Source: Mercurialis annua (lineage: Eukaryota > Streptophyta > Magnoliopsida > Malpighiales > Euphorbiaceae). From it: a stretch of 64,000 bases of DNA. The stretch's first letter is position 1; every line of letters begins with the position of its first letter. The notes beneath the pieces were generated by a model. It had not been told where the DNA came from and searched no databases. It saw only the letters and a list, made by a program, of their open reading frames with translations. The stretch is from assembly GCF_937616625.2 (NCBI RefSeq), contig NC_065570.1, forward strand, positions 70,087,665 through 70,151,664, given 5' to 3'. The position numbers were made by a program, and so were the translations under genes. Shown here one piece after another: positions 9,844 through 20,800 of the stretch.

Positions 9844-12162
9844 TTATACAGAACTGGTAAAGGAAGGAGGAGTAGGAGGAGCTGGTATGTCTACTGTCCC
9901 TTCCAACATCAGTACTACCTTCTTCATTGATGGTCGCAATGTTGGTTCGTCTTGGATGCACCAAAGTCCCACCTTAACCATCCTCTCAAGTTTACTCTCC
10001 TCTACCTCTTCGTCCTTTATTAGCTTGTTGGTTTCCTTGGCCTCGAAGCAATCATAGACCCAGTTTGCAAGTACTACTTCATCGTCTGGAACATCCATGT
10101 CCACGTTCCTTCGACAACATATGATCTCTAACAACATAATTCCAAAGCTGTACACATCTGCTTTGACAGTTATGGGTAAGTTCGTGTGCCATTCTGGTGC
10201 AACATATCCTCTTGTTCCTCTGATTCCCGTGTATGTTTTGGATTGATCAGGCATTAGTAGCTTTGACAAACCAAAATCTGCAATTTTTACACCTACGTTC
10301 TTATCCATTAGTATGTTTTCAGGTTTGATATCACAGTGGATGACCTGGGTGGCACACTCTTCGTGCAAATAGAATAAGCCTCGAGCTATGTTTAGGGCTA
10401 TGTCAATTCTTTCCTCCCAAGCTGGCTTTTGTTCGGCATTGAAGAGGAAATCTACAAGTGAGCCGTCGTTCATGAATTCATACACCAGAAGCCTATTTGT
10501 TCCATCATGGCAGTAACCAAACAGTCGAACTAAGTTTCTGTGATGGGTTCTTCCTATTACTTTCATCTCATTCCGGAATTCCCTTTCTCCATCAGCCACC
10601 CCTCTCTCAAGCCGCTTGACGGCCACTACTCTATTGCTAGTCAATAAGATCCCTCTGAAAACTGTCCCAAAAGCCCCTTTACCAATTTCATTCCTGAAAT
10701 TGTTTGTTGCTTTGTTGAGCTCATCATATGTGAATGATCGCAAAGTGACATCTTCCAACATTTCATCATGTGCATGACTTGAAATCTTTTTATAATTCCA
10801 AATCCGATATCTGTAGAAGAGAACACAAAAGGTTGCTAGAAGAAAAATTGAAAGAGTTAAAAGTACTATGCCTATTATGAGGACAATCCTTTGTCGCTTG
10901 TTGTTTCTTTGTGTGCCACCCATTGTTGTCCTTGAACTTCCGATGCTTACCTTAATAAACAATGTTATTTGTTCCCCTTTTAGGTCTCTCACATATCTTA
11001 GAGGAAGCTTTTGTTTTCTGCATTCTTGATTCTTATAAATTGCAGCCTCACAATTGCAGTCTCTTGAACACTCCTCTCTGCACATAGTTTCTGTGTTGGC
11101 CGAGAGAATAGAATACGGGCTGTCTTCCCATGATATATCCTTAAGCTCCTGTATGCTAAAGTTACTATTACCCACACTCTTACAATCAACTGTAGGGAAA
11201 CTTATCTTGCATCCCAAGTTTGTCTGGCTTTGATCAATGAAAACAAAACCAGGAGGACAAAAACATGAAGGGACCTCATCCAGAAGAGTACAATATGAAT
11301 TTAAGCCACACAAGCCAGTTGGATCACACTTGTTGTTTGATGATGACCACTCAATTGACCATTTATCATTTTGGTCCGGGTTAAAGGAATACATCCTAAA
11401 TATTCCATCTGCATCAATCGTTGCGCGGTAGATCGAGTAACCAGATATGGTTATTCTATCATCCACTCTCTTCAGAATAGCAGAGCCATTTAGCAGGTAT
11501 AACCGACCGTTTTTATCAAGTTGTAAACTCACATTATCTCCGGCTCCATTTGTTTGCGTTTGCCAGTAAGCATCAACCGTTGCTAATGCATATTTTACAG
11601 GATACATCACCAGGTTCCCATCTTTTTGCATAATGAGTTGATATTTTCCACTTGAATGATTTGTGTTGGAGATTCTAGATATCAGGATTTGCCCTGCAAA
11701 AAGACTCTGTCCTGATACAATAGTATCTGTTGGAGTGGTAAACGTCTGCCATATGATCTTTGATTCTGAATCGTAGAGTACAAAGTTACCCGAATCAAGC
11801 ATCGAGGCTGAGGAAGCGGACTGATTAGAATCTGAAATGGGTATCTGCGGGCCTTGATTAAACTGAAAGATGAGCTTACCATCATTACTCAAGATCAAAG
11901 TGACATCTCTTGGAAGTGGCCGAGTGTCACGATTTGCAGACCATATGACAGTTCTCTGCTGAGTTTTTGGCAACCATACGCCTACAGCAAAGCCATCCCC
12001 TTCTTGGTAGAACCCAAAAGCAAATTGGCCAGAATCTGAGGACCAGTGTGAAGTGTTATTTGGATTTGGAGTAAGTGAAGAACCTAGTCTAATATTGGAA
12101 ACTCTCTCTTGAGCTGTTGCTCTAGAAAAAATGGAGCTCATAAGAAAAAGCAGCAGCAACAT
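9844..12162 (-). CDS. B-lectin (G-type lectin) receptor-like Ser/Thr kinase, copy A
   Basis: Intronless, 772 aa from the ATG at 12162 (an in-frame GTG lies just before it). Order: signal peptide (about 1-18, cleavage near ATAQ), bulb-type lectin domain (about 35-155), EGF-like Cys-rich module (about 279-319, CDPTGLCGLNSYC), PAN/apple-like module (about 327-404), one membrane helix (about 426-449), and cytosolic kinase (about 488-757). Kinase motifs: GKGAFG loop, VAVK lysine near 516, HCDIKPEN catalytic loop, DFG and APEW. HCD instead of HRD makes it a non-RD kinase, a class often linked to immune perception. It belongs to the RLK1/LecRK SD-2 type group. It is the most downstream of three tandem copies on this strand, and its predicted catalytic residues are all present. 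Ligand and partners are unknown. Confidence 0.92.
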   Translation of the reverse strand: MLLLLFLMSSIFSRATAQERVSNIRLGSSLTPNPNNTSHWSSDSGQFAFGFYQEGDGFAVGVWLPKTQQRTVIWSANRDTRPLPRDVTLILSNDGKLIFQFNQGPQIPISDSNQSASSASMLDSGNFVLYDSESKIIWQTFTTPTDTIVSGQSLFAGQILISRISNTNHSSGKYQLIMQKDGNLVMYPVKYALATVDAYWQTQTNGAGDNVSLQLDKNGRLYLLNGSAILKRVDDRITISGYSIYRATIDADGIFRMYSFNPDQNDKWSIEWSSSNNKCDPTGLCGLNSYCTLLDEVPSCFCPPGFVFIDQSQTNLGCKISFPTVDCKSVGNSNFSIQELKDISWEDSPYSILSANTETMCREECSRDCNCEAAIYKNQECRKQKLPLRYVRDLKGEQITLFIKVSIGSSRTTMGGTQRNNKRQRIVLIIGIVLLTLSIFLLATFCVLFYRYRIWNYKKISSHAHDEMLEDVTLRSFTYDELNKATNNFRNEIGKGAFGTVFRGILLTSNRVVAVKRLERGVADGEREFRNEMKVIGRTHHRNLVRLFGYCHDGTNRLLVYEFMNDGSLVDFLFNAEQKPAWEERIDIALNIARGLFYLHEECATQVIHCDIKPENILMDKNVGVKIADFGLSKLLMPDQSKTYTGIRGTRGYVAPEWHTNLPITVKADVYSFGIMLLEIICCRRNVDMDVPDDEVVLANWVYDCFEAKETNKLIKDEEVEESKLERMVKVGLWCIQDEPTLRPSMKKVVLMLEGTVDIPAPPTPPSFTSSV

Positions 12163-13421
12163 CACTGCAAATTTTGGAAGGTAACAATTTCTACTCTTTT
12201 TGTATCTTGGCGTCTTGCCTTCTCAGTAGAAATTCATCCTCATTTGTCAATCTTTTAAATATTAGAAAACGGGAATATATTTTCTTTTCCACTTAAATCA
12301 GTTCCCAAAATCTTTGCTAACCTGGTTTGAAAAAGAATTGATAAGAATTCGATAAAAGATGGTTGACTTAGACTTAGAAGGTAGAATTATTAAGTCTTGC
12401 AAGTTGTAAGATCATAAATTTCTAAGTTTCACACCGTGTGTTGATTTGGTCAAAGACAAACTTTGATTGGCTTATGCTTTTTATTTTGTTATTATTGTTT
12501 TAGAATTTTGAGAGCGTATAAATCACAAGTTACTTAATTTTTGTGGGCCTTTCACGCTTAATCAATAATTAAAAAATGCCTCACTCATTTAAAATTCATA
12601 TTTTGAATATATTACATTTGATTAACATGGTTCACTACTTTAAAGTAAATACAGAAATTTTGCTTTTGGAGGTACTCTTCAATTGCATAAGAGTGCTTGT
12701 CAGAACATAATAATGTAATGTAGGAAATGGAATAAAGCTGCTGTATTTCATTTGCAATTTACCCTGTTAAGTGAATGCAAATTATGGCGTAATTATCTTA
12801 ATGATTGATTTTTTTGATCTTGTATTCTTGTTGAACTTAGATACTTGTGTACTAGGGTCAATAAAACTACACAAAGTATTCTACAAGAAAGAAAGTGGAA
12901 AAAATAGAAATTTGCTTATAAAATAATGTAAATTTACTTAACTTGTGTGATGATTTTGGTTTAAATAAGTTTTATATGAAATTGATTTGTAAAATTTTAT
13001 AAAATTAATTTGTAAATAAACGTATTTGTGTTTGGTTTACTTACAATGAATTCGGAAATTTTGTTTTTTGTAGAGTTAATTATATTTATGTCAAACTAAT
13101 TTTGAAATTAATTCATTTAAAAATAAAATGAATTCTAGCCTTTTTCTTTTGATACTAATCTTCAATTCATTTCAGTTGCAAAAGAATTTATTTAGTAATT
13201 CATCTGACATAAACATGGTCAATTTCTATAAAACTTATAAATTAGAGTTACTAAAATAAATTTATGAGTAAACTAGATAACAACTAAATTCATTTACAAA
13301 TGAATTCCGCAAAATTTAGTAGAATTCTTTGGAAGCAAACACAGTAGAATGGAAACCAAATAAGGGGTTAAGGTCCTTTGGACGCTTAGGTCTTTCCTAG
13401 TTACGTGCAAGTTCATTAGAG
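12163..13421. other. Spacer between kinase copies A and B
   Basis: Holds the upstream region of copy A (minus strand) and the 3' flank of copy B. At about 13027-13343 imperfect inverted ends (TGTGTTTG.TT ... with internal GAATTC motifs) suggest a worn MITE, without a clear target duplication. No gene seen. Confidence 0.45.
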
Positions 13422-15740
13422 CTAGACAGAACAGGAACTGCTTGGAATTGCAGGAGGTTCCGGGACGTCTATAATCCCTTCCAACATTAGTACCACCTTC
13501 TTCATTGATGGCCGCATTGATGGTTCATCCTGGATGCACCAAAGGGCTATCCTAACCATTCTCTCAAGTTTTATCTCCTCAATCTCTTCATTCCGGATTA
13601 GCTTATTTAGCTCTTTAGCCTCAAAGCAATCATAGACCCAGTTTGCAAGAACTACTTCATCATCTGGACCATCCATCTCCACATTTCTTCGACAACATAT
13701 GATCTCCAATAGCATGATTCCGAAGCTGTAAATGTCTACTTTCACCGTAATTGGCAAGTTACTATGCCACTCAGGTGCAACATATCCTCTTGTTCCTCTA
13801 ATTCCCGTGTATGTTTTTGATTGGTTGGACATTAGCAGCTTTGACAAACCAAAATCTGCAATTTTTGCCCATTCTTTCTCATCCATTAGTATGTTTTCAG
13901 GTTTGATGTCGCAATGGATGATCTGAGTCTGGCACTCTTCATGCAAATAGACTATGCCTCGAGCTATGTTTAGGGCTATCTCAACTCTTGCCTCCCAAGC
14001 TGGCTTTTGCTCAGACTCGAAAAGAAAATCTGTAAGTGAACCGTTGCCCATGTACTCGTATACTAAAAGCATGTTAGTTTCATCATGGCAGTAACCAAGC
14101 AATCGAACTAGATTTTTGTGATGGGTTCTCGCTATAACATTCATTTCATTCCGAAATTCTCTTTCACCTTCAGCCATCACTTTCTGTAGTCTCTTGATTG
14201 CCACAATGTTGCCATTTGATATGACCCCTCTAAAAACTGTCCCGAAACCTCCTCTACCAATTTCAGTTTTGAAATTGTCTGTCGCTTCTTTCATCTCATC
14301 ATATGTAAATGATCGCAGAACGATATCTTCTGACAGTTCATCAGTCACCTGGTTGTAAATTTTCTTATAGTTCCAAATGCGGTATCGACAAAAGGCAATA
14401 CCACAAATTGTAAGGGCAGAAAATGAAAAAGCTGAGATTACAATACTTGTTATCAGGACAGCCTCTTTCTTTTGATTATTAGCCTCGATCTTTGTTGCCA
14501 AACTTCCATTGCTTGTCTTGATAAAAGTTGCTCCTGATACATTTTCCTCGACTTTACCGGATCTCAGTGGAAGTTTATGCTTTCTGCACTTTTGGTTACT
14601 ATAAACTGCAGCTTCACAGCTACAGTCTCCCAAGCACATCTCTGCACACTGTTGTTTTGTGCTAGCTGAAAGAGTAGAATATGGTTCATCGGTTTGCCAT
14701 TCTTTATTTTCCAATTCTTTCATTGTAAAACTTCTTTCTTGGCATTCATCTGAACTGGAACTCTTTTGGCATCCCAAATTCTGTTTGCTTTGATCAGTGA
14801 AATTAAAACCAGGAAGACAAGCACATGATGACACTTTGTCTGCAAGAATACAATACGCATTTGTGCCGCACAAGCCAATGGGATCACAATTGTTGACAGG
14901 GAACTGCTGTTCCATTGACCAATTACCGTTTTGCTCCAAATTATGTGAATACAGTCTGAATATTCCATCTGCTTCAATCGTAGCACGATATGTAGCTCTT
15001 CCAGATATGTTTCTCCTGTTATTCCGGGGCCATATCTTATTTCCGTTAGTGTTTAGTATGTACAGCTGACCATTGGTATCGAGATTCAGACTCGAATTAT
15101 CTCCTGCATTTGATGTACCTGACTTCCAGTAAAAATATTTACTTTGAAATGGATAATCCGCTGAGAATATTACAAGGTTTCCATTTCTTCGCATCTGGAT
15201 TATAAATGTTCCACTCATGTGATTTGCATTAGAGACGGTAGACTCCAGCTGTTGTCCGGCCAACAGGCGTTGTCCTGGTAAAATGGTGTCTGTTGGATCA
15301 TTAAAAGTCTGCCACAGAATCTCGGATTTCGAGTTGTAGAGCACGAAGTTGCCAGAATCAAGCATAGATGCTGATGAAGCAGGCTGCGGATTATCGGCAA
15401 TGGGTGTTTGTTTGCCTGGACTGTTTCGCAAGATGAGCCTGCCTTCACCATCTAGTATCAGTGAAACATTTGCTGGCAGAGGCGGATCGTGTCGGTTTGC
15501 TGTCCATATCAGAGTCTTTTCCTGGATATTTGGCATCCAAACCCCTATACCATACCCATCTCCTTTTTGGTAAAAACCAAAGGCGAAATAGCCGGAATCT
15601 GAGGACCAATATGAGTTGTTAGCAGGAGTAAGAGATGAACCTAGGCTGATATTGGAAATCCCGTGTTGGGATGATGACCTTGAGAAAATACAACTCAGAA
15701 GTAGAATAAACAGAAACATTGATGTAATTTTTGGGAACAT
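13422..15740 (-). CDS. B-lectin (G-type lectin) receptor-like Ser/Thr kinase, copy B
   Basis: Intronless, 772 aa from the ATG at 15740. The architecture is as in copy A: signal peptide (about 1-24), bulb-type lectin domain, EGF-like module (CDPIGLCGTNAYC, near 285-297), PAN-like module (about 332-408), membrane helix (about 427-451) and kinase (about 488-757). Kinase motifs GRGGFG, VAIK (Lys516), HCDIKPEN (609-616), DFG (629-631) and APEW are intact, again a non-RD catalytic loop. A second Met at residue 8 could also start the signal peptide. Clear similarity to copies A and C over the whole length, same strand and direct orientation all point to tandem duplication. Nothing in the frame suggests inactivation. 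Confidence 0.92.
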   Translation of the reverse strand: MFPKITSMFLFILLLSCIFSRSSSQHGISNISLGSSLTPANNSYWSSDSGYFAFGFYQKGDGYGIGVWMPNIQEKTLIWTANRHDPPLPANVSLILDGEGRLILRNSPGKQTPIADNPQPASSASMLDSGNFVLYNSKSEILWQTFNDPTDTILPGQRLLAGQQLESTVSNANHMSGTFIIQMRRNGNLVIFSADYPFQSKYFYWKSGTSNAGDNSSLNLDTNGQLYILNTNGNKIWPRNNRRNISGRATYRATIEADGIFRLYSHNLEQNGNWSMEQQFPVNNCDPIGLCGTNAYCILADKVSSCACLPGFNFTDQSKQNLGCQKSSSSDECQERSFTMKELENKEWQTDEPYSTLSASTKQQCAEMCLGDCSCEAAVYSNQKCRKHKLPLRSGKVEENVSGATFIKTSNGSLATKIEANNQKKEAVLITSIVISAFSFSALTICGIAFCRYRIWNYKKIYNQVTDELSEDIVLRSFTYDEMKEATDNFKTEIGRGGFGTVFRGVISNGNIVAIKRLQKVMAEGEREFRNEMNVIARTHHKNLVRLLGYCHDETNMLLVYEYMGNGSLTDFLFESEQKPAWEARVEIALNIARGIVYLHEECQTQIIHCDIKPENILMDEKEWAKIADFGLSKLLMSNQSKTYTGIRGTRGYVAPEWHSNLPITVKVDIYSFGIMLLEIICCRRNVEMDGPDDEVVLANWVYDCFEAKELNKLIRNEEIEEIKLERMVRIALWCIQDEPSMRPSMKKVVLMLEGIIDVPEPPAIPSSSCSV

Positions 15741-17039
15741 GGCATCAATCAGTTTCCTCTCTTAGGTAAACAAAAATAGTTGAGTTTAAATTAGAGTTTC
15801 ATTATCATAAGCCTGCTTTTGTATGACTAAGGAAACACTGAACCCGCTGGCCAGTTCTGACTTTAAATCCTTTGAACTGAAGCCAATGGTTTTCATGTGA
15901 GCTTACAATTTTCTTTGGGACATGTTGATGCAAGGAAATGTCCAAGTTTTTGGTCAACCCATCATGATATATAAATTTATTTTCATTCCTACAATTTGCT
16001 TTGGTCACAAAGCCATGATGGTCAACCCATTATATGTAAATTTCTTTTCCTTTTCTTTTTCTTCTTTTGAACTGAACCCATCAATATGAATTGTCATATT
16101 CTTGCTTTCAATTTATTATTGTCTATGCAAGTAAATATTTTATTTCATCCTCCACATTGGTTGTTTATGTCAACTCATCGTCATGCTCTAAGTAGATAAT
16201 ATATAGATAATAAATTGGAATTGATTGAGCTCCAAAATATTAGAATTATTTGGCGGTAAAGATTAATATTTAATGTTATAGTGTAAGTAGATTATAAATA
16301 ATGATGTTTGAAATTTAGTGAGTTCCAAAATATTAGTAGAATTATTTGGTGGCTGTATTAAAGTGTAAGAATTTATATCTATACATATGAAATGAGTTTG
16401 ATTCTAAAATGACTAGAACTTAACTGTTTGAATGTCTTGGTTCTTATCATTATAAGTTTATTAGTATAATTTTTTTATTTTAGAGTGTGAGACATTCTTA
16501 ACATAATCTTTTTAGAAATATTTGGATTTAGGATAAAGAGGATTTAGGTTGATTAAACCATGGGGGAGGTACAATTTGACTTTCTGCAGACAGCTTTAAG
16601 AATATAACGAATGACTTTGAATTCTTGTGTGGTTTACTTTGATTTGTCATGGAAATATAAGATAGACCGCTTCTAAGTCGTGAGTTCTTCTATATATTTT
16701 TAATATTTTAAATCAAATCGATCGAATTGTTCGGTTCGGTTGATATTTTATTTTCTGTTTAATTCAATTTGCAGTTCGGTTTGTGCCAAAAGTAACTTGA
16801 AATTCTTTACTTTCAAAATCAAACAGAAAAATCATATTTTTTATAATTTCAAAAGCAATCAAACTGAACTAACCTTGCATGTTCAGTTTGGTTATCTGAT
16901 ATGGATCAATTTTGCACACCCCAGTTTTCAAGAAGACCTAGTACTTTTTTTCGTTGCTCCAATTATCCGATTCAGACCGAAGCTGGACTGCTAAGAAAAA
17001 TGGAACTGTCAAAGCGTGTTATTATTGTTGGTTGTGCTG
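15741..17039. other. Spacer between kinase copies B and C, with an AACCGAAC-type repeat
   Basis: No gene seen. At about 16715-16995 the sequence is rich in ttcggttcggtt/gaactgaac motifs and resembles the stretch at 31970-32280, so both may be worn copies of one dispersed repeat. Copy B's promoter should lie in the first few hundred bases (minus strand). Confidence 0.4.
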
Positions 17040-17700
17040 TAAATAATTCGAGACGACCCGAAATTTAAGGTATCATATTCGGCTCATTATATGAACATTT
17101 TGTTCATATTTGGTTCATGTTTGTTCGAATTTTGAACGATGTTCGTTCATTTAAAATTTAAAGTGCTCATGTTCGGTTCCATTCAGTTCGTGTTCGTTTA
17201 ACTTCAAACAAACGAGATCGCGAACGAGCTCGTGAAGGGACTAAATGAGCTCGTTCACGAGTTCGTTCATTTAGCAGTTAAACAAATGAACTCAAATTCG
17301 ACTCGTTTATTAATTAAACAAACAAACACAAACTGAAACAAATGAACACAGGCTGAACGAATTATAAAAATAATATTTAATAATGACTTTTTCCAACTCA
17401 TACTAGGTATCCAAACCGAGCTTCTATACAAGTCAGTTAGCGAACTCTCTATCGAGCTTATATACGAGCCAGTTCACGAACTCTTAATCGAGTTTACTTG
17501 TTCATGAACTCTTAATCAAGCATATTTGTTCACGAACAATTAGACAAGCTCGTATACAAGTTGTTCGTGAACATATAAACGAGCTGAATCCTATTAAGTT
17601 CATGTTAAGCTTGTTTCAATAAATGAACATAAAATCAAGTTCGAGTTCAATTCGGTTATGATACGATCAAATACAAACTGAATTCTTATCCAGCCGAGGC
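17040..17700. repeat. GTTCGTTCA/GAACGAGCTCGTG palindrome-rich repeat
   Basis: About 660 bp built from degenerate forms of gttcgttcatttaa, gaacgagctcgtgaa, ttcacgaactc and ttgttcgtgaacat on both strands. The whole stretch can fold on itself many times. Similar sequences are scattered in plant genomes and are probably non-autonomous DNA elements; the superfamily cannot be decided here because no clean ends or target duplication were found. Confidence 0.5.
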
Positions 17701-17830
17701 TTCACTAACATAACGTGTAAGCTATAGATGGTTATCTTTAGCTCTTTAAAGGTAACAGAAAAACTGATTTATTTAAGAAAATAATCGATCTATTCATTTC
17801 AAGAAGAAGGGACTAATAAGTGATTATAGA

Positions 17831-20800
17831 TCATGATACAAGTACATTGCTAAAAGAATTTGAGATGGGAGGAATTGGTATTTCTGCTAAACCTTCCAAC
17901 ATCAATACCACCTTCTTCATTGAAGGACGAAACGATGGCTCGTCTTGAATGCACCAGAGCCCAACACTCACCATCATCTTCAATGTCTCAGCATCCACTT
18001 CTTCTCCATTTACTAGCTTGTGCAGTTCATTTTCTTCAAAACAACTATAAACCCACTCTACAAGAATAGCTTCATTGCCAGGAACATCCATACTAACACT
18101 TCTCCTGCAACATATGATCTCAAGAAACACAATGCCGAAACTGTATACATCTGCTTTTGTTGTCACCGCCTGGTTCTTATACCATTCCGGAGCAACATAG
18201 CCCCTCGTTCCTCTGATCCCGGTCACCGTCTTGCTTTGGTCTGGCATTAACAGCTTTGCTAGACCAAAATCTGATATTTTTGCATGCCAATTTTCATCCA
18301 TTAGTATATTTTTTGGATTTATATCGCAGTGAATGATCTGAGTTTCGCATTCTTCGTGTAGGTACTGGATCCCTCTCGCTATGTCTAAAGCAATTCCAGT
18401 TCTGTCTCCCCAACTTAGCTTTTCTGCAGAATTGAAGAGAAAATCGGCAAGTGATCCATTTTTCATGAACTCGTAAACCAGAAGTATGTTGGACTTGTCG
18501 TGGCAGTAACCGAGCAAGTGTACGAGGTTTTTGTGGTGAGTTCTACCAATTGATCTAATTTCATTCTGGAATTCTACTTCTCCATCGGCCATCACTTTTT
18601 CTAGTTTCTTTACAGCAATCCTCGTTTGCCCCCTCAACAAGGCTCCCTTGAAAACTGTTCCGAAAGCTCCTCTTCCTAATTTCTCACTGAAACCATTGGT
18701 TGCTATTACGAGCTCTTGGTATGTAAATGACCGTAGAGCTGCATCCAAAACTAGTCCCCCATCAGAGAGTTCTCTATACGGCGAAACACGGTACCTTAAA
18801 GTAAGTATACTAGATATTGCTAAGCCAATCAACCCAAGAGCTAAACATATAACACCACCAACTAAAATACCAATTTGCAGCTTATTTCTGTTTTTTGTTG
18901 AGGTGGGTGGTGGCTCTAATCGCCTGTCTTCCCCTCCAGATTCTCCAATGCTTACCTTTACGAAAGTTGTTATCTGTCCATCTTGTCGAAACCTTCCGAA
19001 TCTCAAAGGAAGCTTTTGTTTTCTGCACTCTTTATTGTTGTATATTGCAGCTTCGCAGTAGCAATCCTCTAAACACCAATCTCTGCATTGAATGCTCGTA
19101 CTTGACGCGAGTGTAGAATAAGGGCCATCTTCCCATGATAAATTATCCAATTCATGCATGGTAAAATTACTCTTTTCGAAGCTGATACAATCATCTAAAG
19201 TCGAATTCCGCCTGCAGCCCAAATTCTTCTGCCCACGATCAATGAAATCAAAACCAGGAAGACAAGCGCATTCGCTTCCTTGATTTATGATAGTACAATA
19301 TGAATTCAAGCCGCAAAAGCCAATCGGGTCACATATGTTTTCCGGAGCTTTCCACTCAATCGACCAATCACTATTCTGATCCAGATTATGTGAATACAAC
19401 CTGAATATTCCATCTGCATCAACTGTTGCACGGTGGATCGAGTTACCAGACACGGTTCCCCTATTTCTGAGAGTCTTGATAACAAAGCCGGTACTATTTA
19501 GCATGTATAACTGGCCGTCTGCATCAAGATGTAAACTCACATTATTTCCTGCTAATGAAGTAAAGGTACTCCAATAAGCATAAGCTGATATTCTTGGAGA
19601 TAGATCAGTAGGATACATTACCAAATTTCCATCATCTTGCATAATCAGTTCGAATATTCCTCTCGAATGATTGGTTTCGGATATGCTAGACACCAATCTT
19701 CTGTCTGCCAAAAGGGGTTGTCCTTCTACAATAGTATCCGTCGGAGAAGCAAAAGTCTGCCATATGATCTTCGATTCTGAATCGTAGAGCACAAAGTTAC
19801 CCGAATCAAGCATCGAGGCCGACGAAGCCGATTGATTAACATTTGAAACGGGTATTTGCTGGCTTTGATTCAACTGCACGATGAGTCTACCATCAGTATT
19901 GAATATCAAAGCCGCGTCACTTGGGAGCGTCAGATTATCGCGATTTGCAGTCCATACGACAGTTTTCTGCTTGATTCTTGGCATCCAAACGTGTAATACC
20001 CCGTAAATTTTTATTTATTTTTCCGACGAATTTTCGGTACTTTTCGGGTCGTTTTAGTTTTGTGGTTCGTTTTAAAGTTTGATTCGTGGTTCGATTCAAA
20101 TTTGAATCCGGTTATGGCTCTAGTTAGGTTGTGGTTCAACCGAATGGTTGAACCACGAAGTTTGGTTCTCAGGTCTCAAAAGAGACCTGATGAAATCGTC
20201 AATATATATATCATGTTATTTACTCAACTCTTTTGTTCCAAAATTATTCAGAAAACCCTAGCCGCTTACAAACCCTAACTATACACTAAACTCATGCACT
20301 TTTTCCTTCCTATTACTTCGGATTCGCATCTTGGTGAACTCGTGATTCGTCATCCCTTTATTCTGTTCTTTCTAAATCTTTTGGACGTTCTTCATTGTTC
20401 ATCGGTACGTCGTTTCTCCATGTGTGCGTTTTATTGTTCTCTATTTTATTATTGAGTAATCTGCTGATTTCTTTGACTGCGATATCGTTACTTAATGGTT
20501 ATAATCTCTTTTATATTGGGTAGTTAATTGTTTAAGCTCTCAGTTAAGATTTGTCTCATCGTTTCGGTTCGTGTTCATCGTTCATGATTTTCAGCGAGGT
20601 TCTGTAGTTGCCGTGTCAAAGTGTGGTGTTAATTCTTGACTGTTATTATGTTCTTGATTGCTTGATTTTGTGTTCTTGGTTGTTATTGTTATTGGGTTTA
20701 TTTAGGAAGCTTAGCTTTCATGAATGGTTTGAAATTGATGTTTCTGTATTGAGGAGTTTGTGTTTGAACGGGTGGGCTATTATGAATGATTGTTGAAGAT

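Noticed and set aside
18648..19061. 137-codon plus-strand frame inside kinase copy C
   Set aside because: Antisense shadow of a conserved coding region.
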